This document shows, in pieces, positions 47,224 through 57,001 of a stretch of DNA of 64,000 nt. The stretch spans positions 1,736,001-1,800,000 of the forward strand of contig NZ_SOAP01000001.1 in the NCBI RefSeq assembly GCF_004364805.1, written 5' to 3'. The translations under genes and the position numbers were made by a program. Position 1 is the stretch's first letter. The number at the start of each line of letters is the position of its first letter. The stretch is from Pelagimonas phthalicica (GTDB lineage Bacteria; Pseudomonadota; Alphaproteobacteria; Rhodobacterales; Rhodobacteraceae). The notes under the pieces are model-generated. The model was given only the letters and a program-made list of their open reading frames with translations, made no database searches and was not told where the DNA came from.

Positions 47224-48765
47224 TTACGCGAACCACCAACGCTCGATCAGGCGCGAGCTGTCCATCTGGAAGGCGTTGCCGATCACACCGGAATTGGTCA
47301 GCTTGGTCGAATGCGCGTCAACATAGTTGGCATACATCGGGATAACCGTGCCGCCCTCTTTCGCCATGATCATCTGCATCTCATGATACTGATCGCGACG
47401 CTTGGTCGAATCCAGCTCGGCACGGGCGCTGATCAACAGCTCTTGGAAACGAGCATTTTCCCACTGGGTGTCATTCCATGGCACACCGGATTCATAGGCG
47501 GTCGAGAACATCCAATCCTCGGTCGCACGGCCCGACCAGTAGCAGGCACACCAGGCTTTCTTGAGCCAGACATTGGACCAATAGCCATCCTCGGGTTCCT
47601 GCACGACATTGATGTCAATGCCCGCCGCCTTGGCCGAAGACTGATACAGCAGCGCCGCATCAACCGCGCCGTTAAAGGCCGCATTCGAGGCAGACAGATC
47701 GACCTGGAGCCCGTCCAGACCCGCCTCTTTGATCAGATGCTTGGCCTTGTCCGGATCATAGTCGTTCATTTCCAGATCGCTGGCGAAATACTGGTTGGCT
47801 GGACCAATCGGAATATCGTTGGCGACGGCACCGTGACCCAACAGGATCTTGTTCACCATTTCCTGACGATTCACCGAATGCTTGAGCGCCTGACGCACCT
47901 TCACATTGTCAAAGGGTGACAGGTTGGTCAGCATCGGGAAGGTAAAGTGCTGGTTGCCGGTGACCTCAAAGATATTGATCATCGGGTTGGCTTTGAGCAA
48001 CGCTTCGGTTTTGAAGTCCACGCGGTTTACAGCGTCAACCTGTCCGGTCATCAGCGCGTTCATACGAGCCGAGGTATCGTTGATCGCAATCACTTCGACC
48101 GAGTCAAACCAACCGGCGCGGCCATCTTTGTAATGGCTGTCAACACGGCTAAGCAGGGCGCGTACACCGGGGTCAAAGGCTTCGACCTTGTACATGCCGG
48201 TACCGATCCCTTTGGCGATTGCCTCTTCGATCTGGCCCGCTGGGAACATGCAGAGGTGATAGTCGGACAGCAGGAATGGGAAGTCCGCATTGCCGGCTTT
48301 CAACGTCAGTTGTACCTGATGCTCGCCCAGCTTTTTCATCTCGACAATTGGCTCAACAATCGGCTTCGCCGCCGATTTCGCGCCCTCGGCGACATGCATG
48401 TTCAGCGAGGCGATCACATCATCCGCGCCAAAAGCCTTGCCATTGTGGAAGGTCACGCCCTGGCGCAGGTTAAAGGTCCAAACCTTTGCATCTGCCGAGG
48501 CTTCCCAGCTTTCAGCCAGTTCGCCCACCAGTTCACCGCTCGCGGCAACCTCGGTCAGGGTATCAAACACAGCACCATGGCCAAGATTGATCATGAACGC
48601 ATCCGAATGAGTGCGGCTGTCCCAGCTATCCGAGGTGTTTGCACCATTCAGACCCAGGCGCAGGGTCCCGCCTTTTTGCTGGGCGCGCAGCGGCATGCCG
48701 GTCGCGGCCAGAACACCCGCTGCGGCACCAGAAGCCAAAAGGCCACGTCTGCTAATTCTTGTCAT
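47224..48765 (-). CDS. Peptide/opine-type ABC transporter substrate-binding protein
   Basis: A 513-residue family 5 (SBP_bac_5) binding protein. The N-terminus MTRISRRGLLASGAAAGVLA is a Tat-type signal (RRGLL). Characteristic segments are LAESWEASADAKVWTFNLRQ, VTFHNGKAFGADDVIASL and RQALKHSVNRQEMVNKIL. Ligands in this family include peptides, opines and sugars and cannot be read here. It is the last gene of the operon permease-permease-ATPase-binding protein. Confidence 0.88.
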   Translation of the reverse strand: MTRISRRGLLASGAAAGVLAATGMPLRAQQKGGTLRLGLNGANTSDSWDSRTHSDAFMINLGHGAVFDTLTEVAASGELVGELAESWEASADAKVWTFNLRQGVTFHNGKAFGADDVIASLNMHVAEGAKSAAKPIVEPIVEMKKLGEHQVQLTLKAGNADFPFLLSDYHLCMFPAGQIEEAIAKGIGTGMYKVEAFDPGVRALLSRVDSHYKDGRAGWFDSVEVIAINDTSARMNALMTGQVDAVNRVDFKTEALLKANPMINIFEVTGNQHFTFPMLTNLSPFDNVKVRQALKHSVNRQEMVNKILLGHGAVANDIPIGPANQYFASDLEMNDYDPDKAKHLIKEAGLDGLQVDLSASNAAFNGAVDAALLYQSSAKAAGIDINVVQEPEDGYWSNVWLKKAWCACYWSGRATEDWMFSTAYESGVPWNDTQWENARFQELLISARAELDSTKRRDQYHEMQMIMAKEGGTVIPMYANYVDAHSTKLTNSGVIGNAFQMDSSRLIERWWFA

Positions 48766-48836
48766 TTCAAGTCTCCCTTGTTGTTCATTTTGCGGACTGT
48801 CCCCGCGATGTCTTGCACCCGTTTTTCGGGCGATTC

Positions 48837-50507
48837 TCAGGTCATCTTACCAACTGCAGCATCACCAATGTTATCAACTCCGCGTTCTTGCAGCAGATTT
48901 GTCAACCAATCCGGATCCATCTCTGGCACTGAGCTGAGAAGAAGATCCGTGTATGGGTGATGTGGCGGGGTAAACATCTCGGTCTTTGGTCCGGCCTCAA
49001 CCACATTGCCATCCTTCATCACCACAACTTCGTCGGCAATGGATTTCACCGTTGCCAGATCGTGGGTGATGAACATGTAGGAAAGGTTGAGCTTGTCTTG
49101 TAGGTCAGCCAGCAGGCGCAGAATGCCCTCGGCCACCAATTGATCAAGCGCCGATGTGACCTCGTCGCAGATGATGAATTCGGGCTCTGCCGCCAAGGAG
49201 CGGGCTATGCCCACACGTTGTTTCTGGCCACCCGACATTTCCGACGGCAAACGATCGATAAACTGGCTGGCGGGCAGTTCGATCTGATCCATCAGTTCCT
49301 CGACCCGCTTGCGTTTGGCCGCACCGGTCAGGCCGGTATAAAACTCCACCGGTCGGCCAATGATCTCGCCCACAGTTTTGCGCGGGTTCAGTGCTGTATC
49401 GGCCATCTGATAGATCATCTGGATCTTTTTCAACTGCTCGCGGTCGCGTTTGCGATAGTCCAGTGGCAATGCAGTTCCCGCCAGGCTGATCTGGCCAAGG
49501 CGCGGCGGCAAAAGGCCGGTGATGCAACGGGCGGTGGTCGATTTGCCAGACCCGGATTCACCCACAACGGCCACAGTGCGCCCCTGATGAATGTCAAAGC
49601 TAACATCATGCAGCACATCGACCTTGCCATAGGCTGCGGTGACGTTTTGAACCGCAATTACCGGCGTCGTCCCGGTCTGAACCGCTGGCTTTTGCGGGCG
49701 TTGAAATTCGCGCACCGCCCAAAGGCTCTTGGTGTAATCCTGCTTTGGATTCGACAGCATTTCACGGGTTTCGGCTTCTTCAACCTCGTCCCCTTTGAGC
49801 AGCACTTTGATCGTGTCCGCCATCTGCGCCACAACTGCGAGATCGTGGGTGATGTAGATCGCGGCGGTGTTGAACTCTTCAACAATCTCCCGGATCGAGG
49901 CGAGCACTTCGATCTGCGTGGTCACGTCCAGGGCGGTGGTCGGTTCGTCAAAGATGATCAGATCAGGACGGCAGGCCATGGCCATCGCCGTCATCGCCCG
50001 CTGCAACTGACCGCCGGACACCTGGTGCGGATAGCGAAAGCCGATTTCGTCCGGGTTTGGCAGGCGCAGCTTGCGATAAAGCTCCATCCCATCCGCTTCG
50101 CTGTCCTCTTTGGACAGTACCCCATGGGAAATCGGGGCTTCGGTGTGTTGATCAATCAGACGGTGCGCCGGGTTAAAACTGGCCGCCGCAGACTGCGCCA
50201 CATAGGCGATGCGTTTGCCCAGCAGCTGGCGTTTCTCTTCGGCCGAGGCCGCCAGCAGGTCGATCCCGTCAAAAATCACGGAGCCTTTGGAAATCCGCAC
50301 ACCATCGCGGCAGAACCCCATTGAGGCCAGACCAAGCGTCGACTTACCTGCTCCGGATTCACCGATCAGGCCCAGCACTTCGCCTTTGCGCAGGGTCAGG
50401 TCGACACCTTTGATAATCGGGTGCCATTCCTCGTCGCTGCGCCCTTCCATATGGATGTCGCGCATTTCAACAAGGGTTTCGGCGTCTTTGAATGCATCAC
50501 TGCTCAT
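48837..50507 (-). CDS. Fused double ATP-binding protein of the peptide-type ABC importer
   Basis: A 556-residue protein with two complete ABC domains (DppD-DppF fusion). Domain 1 has Walker A GLIGESGAGKSTLG and signature VSGGQLQRAMTAMA. Domain 2 has Walker A AVVGESGSGKSTTA, signature MSGGQKQRVGIARSL and Walker B FIICDEVTSALD. The ATG at 50507 starts MSSDAFKDAETLVEM; the frame is open to 50558, but that overlaps the permease gene. Confidence 0.92.
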   Translation of the reverse strand: MSSDAFKDAETLVEMRDIHMEGRSDEEWHPIIKGVDLTLRKGEVLGLIGESGAGKSTLGLASMGFCRDGVRISKGSVIFDGIDLLAASAEEKRQLLGKRIAYVAQSAAASFNPAHRLIDQHTEAPISHGVLSKEDSEADGMELYRKLRLPNPDEIGFRYPHQVSGGQLQRAMTAMAMACRPDLIIFDEPTTALDVTTQIEVLASIREIVEEFNTAAIYITHDLAVVAQMADTIKVLLKGDEVEEAETREMLSNPKQDYTKSLWAVREFQRPQKPAVQTGTTPVIAVQNVTAAYGKVDVLHDVSFDIHQGRTVAVVGESGSGKSTTARCITGLLPPRLGQISLAGTALPLDYRKRDREQLKKIQMIYQMADTALNPRKTVGEIIGRPVEFYTGLTGAAKRKRVEELMDQIELPASQFIDRLPSEMSGGQKQRVGIARSLAAEPEFIICDEVTSALDQLVAEGILRLLADLQDKLNLSYMFITHDLATVKSIADEVVVMKDGNVVEAGPKTEMFTPPHHPYTDLLLSSVPEMDPDWLTNLLQERGVDNIGDAAVGKMT

Positions 50508-50511
50508 GTCA

Positions 50512-51708
50512 TTAATCCTTAAGCCCTGAGCTGCGATGCAGCATCCAATCCACCACAAAGTTCACGGCCACAGTCAGCAGGGCAATCGCCCCAGCGGCCA
50601 GCAGTGGCGCGGCAGAGACCTGCGGCGCAAAGGCGGCATAGTTGATGAAGGACGACATATCCTTGACCATGGTGCCCCAATCCGCCAGCGGAGGCTGAAT
50701 GCCCACACCCAGGAAGCTGAGCGAGGAAATGGTCAGGAAAACAAAGCAGAAGCGCAGACCAAATTCCGCCAGCAAGGGCGCGGTGGCGTTTGGAAGGATC
50801 TCGCGGAAAACGATGTAAGACAGTTTTTCGCCGCGCAGCTTGGCGGCTTCGATGTAATCCATCACCACGATGTTCATACCCACCGCACGGGCCAACCGGA
50901 ACACGCGGGTGCTGTCGATCAAGGCCATGATCAGGATCATCGCGATGGTCAACCCGGTCCCGTCAACCCAGGCCTTGGCAACGGTGATCAACAGCAAGGC
51001 AAAGATCAGGGCCGGAATGGCCATTAGCACGTCAACCGCACGCGAAAGGACCTGATCCACCCAACCGCGCAGGGTCGCGGCGAGAAAGCCCAAGCCGCCG
51101 CCAACAACAAAGGCAATCAGCGTCGTAACAAAGGCAATCCCAACCGTATTGCGCGCGCCATAGATCAGACGAGACAGGATATCGCGGCCGATCTGGTCCG
51201 TCCCAAGTGGAAAGTCAGGATTGCCGCCCAGCGCCGGATTGCCACCCGGCACGACATTGGCTTGGGCAAAGACTTCTTCCTGACCATGGGGGGCCAAAGC
51301 TCCGGCAAAAATCGCCATGAACGCATAGACCAGGATCACCAAGACCCCAAAGGCGGCTGTCAAAGGCATTTGGCGAAACAGCTTGCGCGACCCCGCCGTT
51401 CCGACGATGCGCCCCAGCAAACGAAACACGTAAGCCGCCGCACCAGCGAGCAACAGCCCATGAATGGCGACCACAAAGAAGAAGTATTTGTTGGCTTCTG
51501 CTTCTGGCAGGATGAATTGAGCCTGAACGTAGGTCCAAACCGCCCAAATCAGCGCTGCAACGCCCAAAGCATAGCCAAAGGCCACTGCGAAAGGCATGTC
51601 GCGGAATGTCGGGGCGTTGTTGGTGGCTTTTTGTCCAACAAAGCGGAAGACCCAACCCGCAAAGGCAATCACGATGAGCGCGATGATGAAAGTCATGATA
51701 CCGCTCAT
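50512..51708 (-). CDS. Peptide-type ABC transporter permease (DppC-like)
   Basis: A 398-residue inner-membrane permease. The transport domain (about 165-390) has FPLGTDQIGRDILSRLIYGAR and the ATPase-contact EAA loop YIEAAKLRGEKLSYIVFREI. About 130 extra residues at the N-terminus contain two to three more membrane helices, making it longer than the usual 290-300 residues. Its start overlaps the stop of the other permease (ATGA). Confidence 0.9.
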   Translation of the reverse strand: MSGIMTFIIALIVIAFAGWVFRFVGQKATNNAPTFRDMPFAVAFGYALGVAALIWAVWTYVQAQFILPEAEANKYFFFVVAIHGLLLAGAAAYVFRLLGRIVGTAGSRKLFRQMPLTAAFGVLVILVYAFMAIFAGALAPHGQEEVFAQANVVPGGNPALGGNPDFPLGTDQIGRDILSRLIYGARNTVGIAFVTTLIAFVVGGGLGFLAATLRGWVDQVLSRAVDVLMAIPALIFALLLITVAKAWVDGTGLTIAMILIMALIDSTRVFRLARAVGMNIVVMDYIEAAKLRGEKLSYIVFREILPNATAPLLAEFGLRFCFVFLTISSLSFLGVGIQPPLADWGTMVKDMSSFINYAAFAPQVSAAPLLAAGAIALLTVAVNFVVDWMLHRSSGLKD

Positions 51709-52736
51709 TTCGGATGCCTCAGACGTGGGTTGGACACGATCGACAAAATGTCAGCCGTCAGGTTCAGCAGGATATAGGCGGCAGCAAAAATCAGGCAGCA
51801 GGCCTGAACAACCGGGATGTCACGGATTTTGACGCTGTCCACAAACAGCTGGCCGATGCCCGGATAGACAAACACCACCTCAACCACGACCACACCGGTG
51901 ATCAGATAGGCGAGGTTCAGCGCAATCACGTTGATGATCGGGGCCAAAGCGTTAGGAAGCGCATGTTTCACGATCACCCGCATCGGCTTGATCCCTTTCA
52001 ACCGCGCCATCTCGATATAGGGAGAGGCCAGCAGGTTGATGATCGCCGCCCGTGTCATGCGCATCATATGCGCGGTGACGACAAGGGTCAGGGTCAGCGC
52101 TGGAAGCAAGGTTTTTTCCAAACGCTCGCTAAAGGCCATGCCGTCATAAATATTGGACAGGGATGGCAGCCAAGGGTTCAGCACCGCAAGGAACAGGATC
52201 AAAACATAGGCGAGAAAGAATTCCGGCGAAGAAATCGAGCTGAGCGTCGTGATATTGGCGGCACGGTCAAAAACCGAATTGCGATAAAGCGCGGCCAGAA
52301 TGCCCAAAGTCACCGCAAAAGGAACCGCAATCGCGGCAGTCACACCAGCTAGAAACATCGTATTGGCAAATCGCGGTGCAATCTGCTGGGCCACCGTGGT
52401 GCGCACCCCGCTGTCATCACCCACGAAACTGGCAAAGTTGGCCTGCGCAAACGAATTGCCCAGATCGCCTTGCAACACGCCTCCGAGCCATTGGAAATAT
52501 CGCAGGACCGGGTGTTGATCGAGACCAAGATCCGTTCGAATGGCTGCGACGGCTTCAGGTGTGGCACCTTGGCCGAGAATGGCCTCGGCAAAATCCCCCG
52601 GCAAAAGATTCACCGCCGCGAAAATCACAATCGAAACGATGAAGAGCGTCAAGAGGCCTAAAGCAAGGCGTTGAGCTATGATTTTGAGAACTGAGTTCAC
52701 GATCCCTGTCGGTTTTGTTTTTTGAACATAACTCAC
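51705..52736 (-). CDS. Peptide-type ABC transporter permease (DppB-like)
   Basis: A 343-residue permease. After a short basic leader come helix LALGLLTLFIVSIVIFAAV, then LLPGDFAEAILGQGATPEAV, and the EAA loop YIEMARLKGIKPMRVIVKHAL. It is the first gene of the operon. The GTG at 52736 has no clear ribosome site; a GTG at codon 13 (52700), behind CAGGGATC, is the alternative but is closely spaced. The operon promoter must lie in 52737-52804, shared with the pip 3' end. Confidence 0.88.
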   Translation of the reverse strand: MSYVQKTKPTGIVNSVLKIIAQRLALGLLTLFIVSIVIFAAVNLLPGDFAEAILGQGATPEAVAAIRTDLGLDQHPVLRYFQWLGGVLQGDLGNSFAQANFASFVGDDSGVRTTVAQQIAPRFANTMFLAGVTAAIAVPFAVTLGILAALYRNSVFDRAANITTLSSISSPEFFLAYVLILFLAVLNPWLPSLSNIYDGMAFSERLEKTLLPALTLTLVVTAHMMRMTRAAIINLLASPYIEMARLKGIKPMRVIVKHALPNALAPIINVIALNLAYLITGVVVVEVVFVYPGIGQLFVDSVKIRDIPVVQACCLIFAAAYILLNLTADILSIVSNPRLRHPK

Positions 52737-52804
52737 GTTAACGACATGGTGGGTCGTGTAAAGGGTTCAAATGCGATGCAAAATGTCGGAAATGCGACAG
52801 ACAG

Positions 52805-53782
52805 CTATTCGATTTGCGACGCAATTCGATCCATTGCCGCCACCAATTCTGCGCTGATCCCTGGCTCGGACAAGGCATGACCGGCGTTTCGAATCATGCG
52901 TAAATCAGCCTCTGGCCAGGCTTGTGCCAGTTCCCATGCGCGCTGAGGTGGGCAGATCATGTCGTAACGTCCCTGCACGATCACGCCCGGGATGTGGCTG
53001 ATCCGATCGACATTATTCAAGATCCAGCCATCTTCTTCCAGGAAGCCACCATTGACAAAATAATGGTTCTCCAGACGGGCAAAAGCGCGGGCATAATCCC
53101 CCGGCGGTTCGCCGCCCTGCCCGTTGGAATAAACCGAGGCGAGCGCATTTTCCCAGACCGACCACGCCTGCGCATATTTGATTTCTTCGCGCAAATCACC
53201 GCTAAACAGCCGCTTGTAATAGGCGGTGATCATGTCTCCGCGTTCTTCAACCGGAATCATATCGCGGAACCGTGCCCAAGGTTCGGGCCAGAACTGCCCC
53301 GCCCCGCCGCCATAGAACCAGTCCAGCTCCGCTTGGGTCGACAGGAACACGCCGCGCAACACCAGATGGCTCACACGCTCTGGATGGCTGATCGCATAGA
53401 TCAACGCCAGCGTCGCCCCCCAGCTGCCGCCAAAGACAATGAACTGCTCAATTTCCAGGGTCTCGCGAATGTGTTCGATATCCGCAACAAGATGCCAGGT
53501 CGTGTTGTTCTTGACGCTGGCATGGGGGCGCGACTTTCCGCAGCCCCGCTGGTCAAAAAGCACGACACGGTAAACCGACGGATCAAAATAACGACGCATT
53601 GCCGGGCTGCACCCGCCACCGGGGCCGCCATGCAAAACAATCACCGGAATTCCGTCAGGGTTTCCAGACTGTTCCACATAAATCACGTGCCCGTCCCCGA
53701 CCTCCATCATACGCTGATCAAAGGGGTCGAGAGGCGGGTAAAGATATTGCACTGCGCGCTTTTGGCCCGTGAACTTGTCCAT
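52805..53782 (-). CDS. pip: Prolyl aminopeptidase (proline iminopeptidase)
   Basis: A 325-residue alpha/beta hydrolase of peptidase family S33 that removes N-terminal proline. It has oxyanion motif VLHGGPGGGCSP (50-60), FDQRGCGKSRPH, nucleophile Ser120 (FGGSWGATLAL), catalytic Asp in IVQGRYDMICPP and His in AGHALSEPG. It diverges from ubiG with 35 bp between the starts. Confidence 0.94.
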   Translation of the reverse strand: MDKFTGQKRAVQYLYPPLDPFDQRMMEVGDGHVIYVEQSGNPDGIPVIVLHGGPGGGCSPAMRRYFDPSVYRVVLFDQRGCGKSRPHASVKNNTTWHLVADIEHIRETLEIEQFIVFGGSWGATLALIYAISHPERVSHLVLRGVFLSTQAELDWFYGGGAGQFWPEPWARFRDMIPVEERGDMITAYYKRLFSGDLREEIKYAQAWSVWENALASVYSNGQGGEPPGDYARAFARLENHYFVNGGFLEEDGWILNNVDRISHIPGVIVQGRYDMICPPQRAWELAQAWPEADLRMIRNAGHALSEPGISAELVAAMDRIASQIE

Positions 53783-53817
53783 GACCTGACTATATTGTGC
53801 AGCGCAGGGAAAAGACC

Positions 53818-54570
53818 ATGGGGAAAGTTATGGTATCCACCGTTGATGCATCCGAAGTCGCCAAATTCGAGGCCATGGCCGCAGAATGGTGGGACCCGCA
53901 TGGCAAGTTCAAGCCTTTGCACATGATGAACCCGGTGCGGCTGGACTATATCACCACCCAGATCGCTGGTGAGTTTGATCGCGACCTGTCCGCGCCTAAC
54001 CCATTCGAAGGGCTCCGTATTCTCGATATCGGTTGTGGCGGTGGGCTGTTATGTGAACCTATGGCGCGGCTTGGGGCCGAGATCATTGGCGTGGACGCGG
54101 CAGAACGCAATATCCCTGTCGCCGAAACCCATGCAAAGCAAAGCGGGTTGGACATTGATTACCGCCACACCACAGCCGAGGCCATGGCCGCCGCAGGTGA
54201 GCAATTCGATGTGGTGATCAATATGGAAGTGGTCGAGCATGTCGCCGACCCCCAAGCCTATCTGACCGCCTGCCAGCAATTGCTGAAACCGGGCGGGCTG
54301 CATTTGTGTTCCACCATCAACCGCAATCCCAAAAGCTTTGCCGTCGCCATTGTCGGGGCGGAATATGTCATGCGCTGGCTGCCCAAGGGCACCCATGAAT
54401 GGGCGAAATTCATCACGCCGGACGAGCTTTATGAGCTGATGACAAATGCTGGTTTGACCCCGGTGGATCGCAAAGGCTACGTGTTTAACCCGGTGACATG
54501 GCGCTGGAGCATCTCGGATCGGGATCTGTCGGTGAACTACGTCACCGCAGCGTTGAAACCGGGAGCTTAA
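53818..54570 (+). CDS. ubiG: Ubiquinone biosynthesis O-methyltransferase
   Basis: A 250-residue SAM-dependent enzyme for the two O-methylations in ubiquinone synthesis. It starts with the family segment [19 protein letters not shown] and has the SAM loop [31 protein letters not shown], and a C-terminal [12 protein letters not shown] start at the ATG 53818 behind AGGGAAAAG. The YciI-type gene follows after 3 bp. Confidence 0.95.
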   Translation: MGKVMVSTVDASEVAKFEAMAAEWWDPHGKFKPLHMMNPVRLDYITTQIAGEFDRDLSAPNPFEGLRILDIGCGGGLLCEPMARLGAEIIGVDAAERNIPVAETHAKQSGLDIDYRHTTAEAMAAAGEQFDVVINMEVVEHVADPQAYLTACQQLLKPGGLHLCSTINRNPKSFAVAIVGAEYVMRWLPKGTHEWAKFITPDELYELMTNAGLTPVDRKGYVFNPVTWRWSISDRDLSVNYVTAALKPGA

Positions 54571-54573
54571 CCA

Positions 54574-54876
54574 ATGCCTGTCATCCCTGAGGGCCACAAT
54601 CTGTTTGCTGTGGACATCACCTATAACGTCCCCCTGACCGAGGTCGAACCACATCTCGATGCCCATATGGATTTTATCGCCAAGGGCTATGAAGAAGGCC
54701 GGTTTCTGGCATCCGGGGCCAAGGTGCCGCGCACTGGCGGTATGATCATCGCGATGGGCAAAGACCGCAGCGAGATCGAAGCCCTGATGGCGCAGGATCC
54801 GTTTACCATTGCGGGGGTCGTTGCGCTGCTGATCACAGAATTCAAACCCGCCAATGTCGCAGATGCGCTGAAATAG
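54574..54876 (+). CDS. YciI family protein
   Basis: A 100-residue dimeric-fold protein (VDITYNVPLTEVEPHLDAHM, then FLASGAKVPRTGGMIIA, then DPFTIAGVVALLITEFKP) with the His and Asp of the YciI site. It is co-transcribed with ubiG and followed by a hairpin. The role is unknown. It is not close in sequence to the other YciI protein at 19542. Confidence 0.83.
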   Translation: MPVIPEGHNLFAVDITYNVPLTEVEPHLDAHMDFIAKGYEEGRFLASGAKVPRTGGMIIAMGKDRSEIEALMAQDPFTIAGVVALLITEFKPANVADALK

Positions 54877-54896
54877 AGACTGATTTCAGGTAGTGG

Positions 54897-54932
54897 ATAG
54901 GGCGCATCCCATCGGGTTGCGCCCTATTGTTT
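54897..54932. terminator. Terminator between YciI and PepSY genes
   Basis: A perfect 10 bp stem ATAGGGCGCA / TGCGCCCTAT with an 11-base loop, followed by TGTTTGG on the plus strand. It separates two convergent genes. Confidence 0.75.
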
Positions 54933-54940
54933 GGCTCGGG

Positions 54941-56365
54941 TTAAGAGACGATACGTTTCAAGCGCGGAACATTTGCCAACACGATCACGTCAACGGCAAT
55001 CACGGCCAAAAGCGCAATGCCCGCCATCGGAAAGGCCATCGCCAAGACCAAGGCGATCAGAACGGCACCTTTCCACATGGGCATATCCTGCGGAACCGGC
55101 GGCGCGGCCAGACGCTTGGCCCCTTGGGGGCGACGCTTCCACCACATGATAATGCCGGTGACATTGACCATCAGGATCACGCTCAGCAGCACAAAATTCA
55201 GAACATAGTTCCAGGTGCCCGCCAGACCTTTGTGCAGCGCGATGCCCTGGGCCATGGATTTGGCCATCAGCGAATAATCCGCATAGCCAATATCAGCCAA
55301 CATATTGCCGGTGTAGCGGTCAAAGTGAACGGTGCGATCCTCGTGTGGGGCGACGGTGTCCTCGGATTGCGAGGCGCGCATCAGGGTCCAAACCCCTTTG
55401 TCACCCGCTGGCAAAGACACGCGATATTGGCCTGAGAACCCATTGGCCTGCGCCCACATCACAACTGTGTCCAACGTGGCCGGTTGCGGCAGGGCGACCG
55501 TGCCCTCAGCCGTACCGGATTCCGGCATTGGGGTCAGTTCAAGGCCCCAAGGCACCTCATCCAACGGGCCATGGTTCAGCGAGGCATGGGTCAGATCGGA
55601 CGACCAGAAACTGGCCTTCTTTTCTGCCGGATAGGATGACCAGGGCTGAACCAGCTTTCCGCCCCAGACCCCTGCCCAAGCCAACCCTGACAAGATGAAC
55701 AACACCAGAAACACCGAGACCCAAACGCCCCCGACAACATGCATCTCTTTAAACAGGGCCCGGCCCTTTTTGGTCAGGTTGGGAACCAAGGCGCTCAGAA
55801 CGCTGCGTTCACGCGGCCACCACATGTAAATTCCCGTCGCGATCAAGACCAAAGTCAGCGAAACCGCCGCTTCGATCAGGCGATCACCGGTATCGCCAAT
55901 CAACAGTGTGCCATGAATGTCATTGGCCCAAGCATAGAGCGTCTCAGTCTTTGAATTCACGGCGGTGACTTCGCCAGAGTAAGGGTCAACCGCGACGGAT
56001 TTAGCTGGGATTTCCCAGGGTTTCATGCCGGGCTTGGCGTCCGCAGGGTTGCGGATCACGAAATAGGCTGGGCGGTCTTCTGCCTCGGGTGAGGTGTATT
56101 GGATCAATTGCCCCGGCACAGAGTCGAGCGCGGATTTGGCCTGCACCGAAGGCGGCAAAGCTTCGCCCGTTGCCACAACGCGCGGCGCGCTGCCCAATTG
56201 GTTCGACAGGCCATTGTCGATCAGCATGATGAAGCCCGTGATGGTCAGCATCATCAGAAACGGGATGACAAACAGGCCTGCGTAGAAATGCCAACGCCAG
56301 GCGGCGAAATAGAAAGCGCGCTCGCGTTTTGGCGAGTCGGCTGGTTGCGTGGTTGTATCAGTCAT
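54941..56365 (-). CDS. PepSY-associated transmembrane protein
   Basis: A 474-residue inner-membrane protein with N-terminal RAFYFAAWRWHFYAGLFVIPF, typical of PepSY-TM proteins (His residues in helices may bind haem). A large periplasmic loop contains PepSY-like parts (VDPYSGEVTAVNSKTETLYAWANDIHGTLL, split over about 128-160), and a second His-containing unit is FDRYTGNMLADIGY. Four to five helices in total. Relatives accompany ferric-siderophore uptake and may act as reductases. The small Cys-rich exported protein upstream is probably in the same unit. Confidence 0.82.
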   Translation of the reverse strand: MTDTTTQPADSPKRERAFYFAAWRWHFYAGLFVIPFLMMLTITGFIMLIDNGLSNQLGSAPRVVATGEALPPSVQAKSALDSVPGQLIQYTSPEAEDRPAYFVIRNPADAKPGMKPWEIPAKSVAVDPYSGEVTAVNSKTETLYAWANDIHGTLLIGDTGDRLIEAAVSLTLVLIATGIYMWWPRERSVLSALVPNLTKKGRALFKEMHVVGGVWVSVFLVLFILSGLAWAGVWGGKLVQPWSSYPAEKKASFWSSDLTHASLNHGPLDEVPWGLELTPMPESGTAEGTVALPQPATLDTVVMWAQANGFSGQYRVSLPAGDKGVWTLMRASQSEDTVAPHEDRTVHFDRYTGNMLADIGYADYSLMAKSMAQGIALHKGLAGTWNYVLNFVLLSVILMVNVTGIIMWWKRRPQGAKRLAAPPVPQDMPMWKGAVLIALVLAMAFPMAGIALLAVIAVDVIVLANVPRLKRIVS

Positions 56366-56496
56366 GGGTGACGTCCTGGTCAGAAAATACGGAGTTGGGA
56401 GTCAGACCGAGTGCGTTGCAGGCCGCGAGGTGAACACACTCAAGATGTGTTCCCGTGACGGATCGAAACGAAGGAAGGGTCCAACTGTCTGATAAT

Positions 56497-56512
56497 CTGG
56501 CCTTTTGGCCAG
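56497..56512. repeat. Short perfect hairpin CTGGCC-TTTT-GGCCAG
   Basis: A 6 bp stem in the 169 bp gap between the small exported protein gene and the PepSY gene. There is no T-run on either side, so it could be a processing point or a protein site. Confidence 0.3.
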
Positions 56513-56534
56513 TTCACTTTCCTAAGAAAGCAAA

Positions 56535-56891
56535 TCAAACAGTCGGGGGTGCCCGCGCATGGTGGGGGCTGTGACCGGTAAGATCGTTCAGCCGCTGTGG
56601 TTCTGGCACCCAATCGGTCAGGTCAATGCCAAGTTCAAGCACGACAGACACACCGGCAGAAAGCGGCACATTCATAGCAGCGTGCAGACGACAGGCCTCA
56701 CAGCTTTCATTGCTCGCGCCGCCTGTGTCGCCACAGATATCAGCCGCGTCCAATCCCAAAGTCAGCGCCAATTGCTGCAGCGCTTGATCATCGGGCGTCA
56801 TGACACGATGCGCAAAGCCGGACGTTGCCAAGGCAACCACCAGCGTTACGGTCAAAGCCAACATGGGCAGGATTTTGGTCCAGCGTGTCAT
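56535..56891 (-). CDS. Small exported Cys-containing protein (DUF2946-like)
   Basis: A 118-residue protein. A signal peptide/anchor (MTRWTKILPMLALTVTLVVALATSGFAH) is followed by a mature part with ICGDTGG and ESCEACRLHAA, three Cys close together that could bind a metal, and a Pro/His-rich end (SPHHARAPPTV). The size and Cys pattern recall DUF2946 proteins, found near copper or siderophore genes, but the match is loose. I start at the ATG 56891; the frame is open to 56951. Confidence 0.6.
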   Translation of the reverse strand: MTRWTKILPMLALTVTLVVALATSGFAHRVMTPDDQALQQLALTLGLDAADICGDTGGASNESCEACRLHAAMNVPLSAGVSVVLELGIDLTDWVPEPQRLNDLTGHSPHHARAPPTV

Positions 56892-57001
56892 ATGACGAAA
56901 CGCGTAACACCGGCGCGATTTTGTGAAAAGTGGAAAATCGTCGCTGGCCACTGATCACTTTCGAGAAACGGTGGGCGAGCCAAGGCCCGTGGACAAGGAC
57001 C

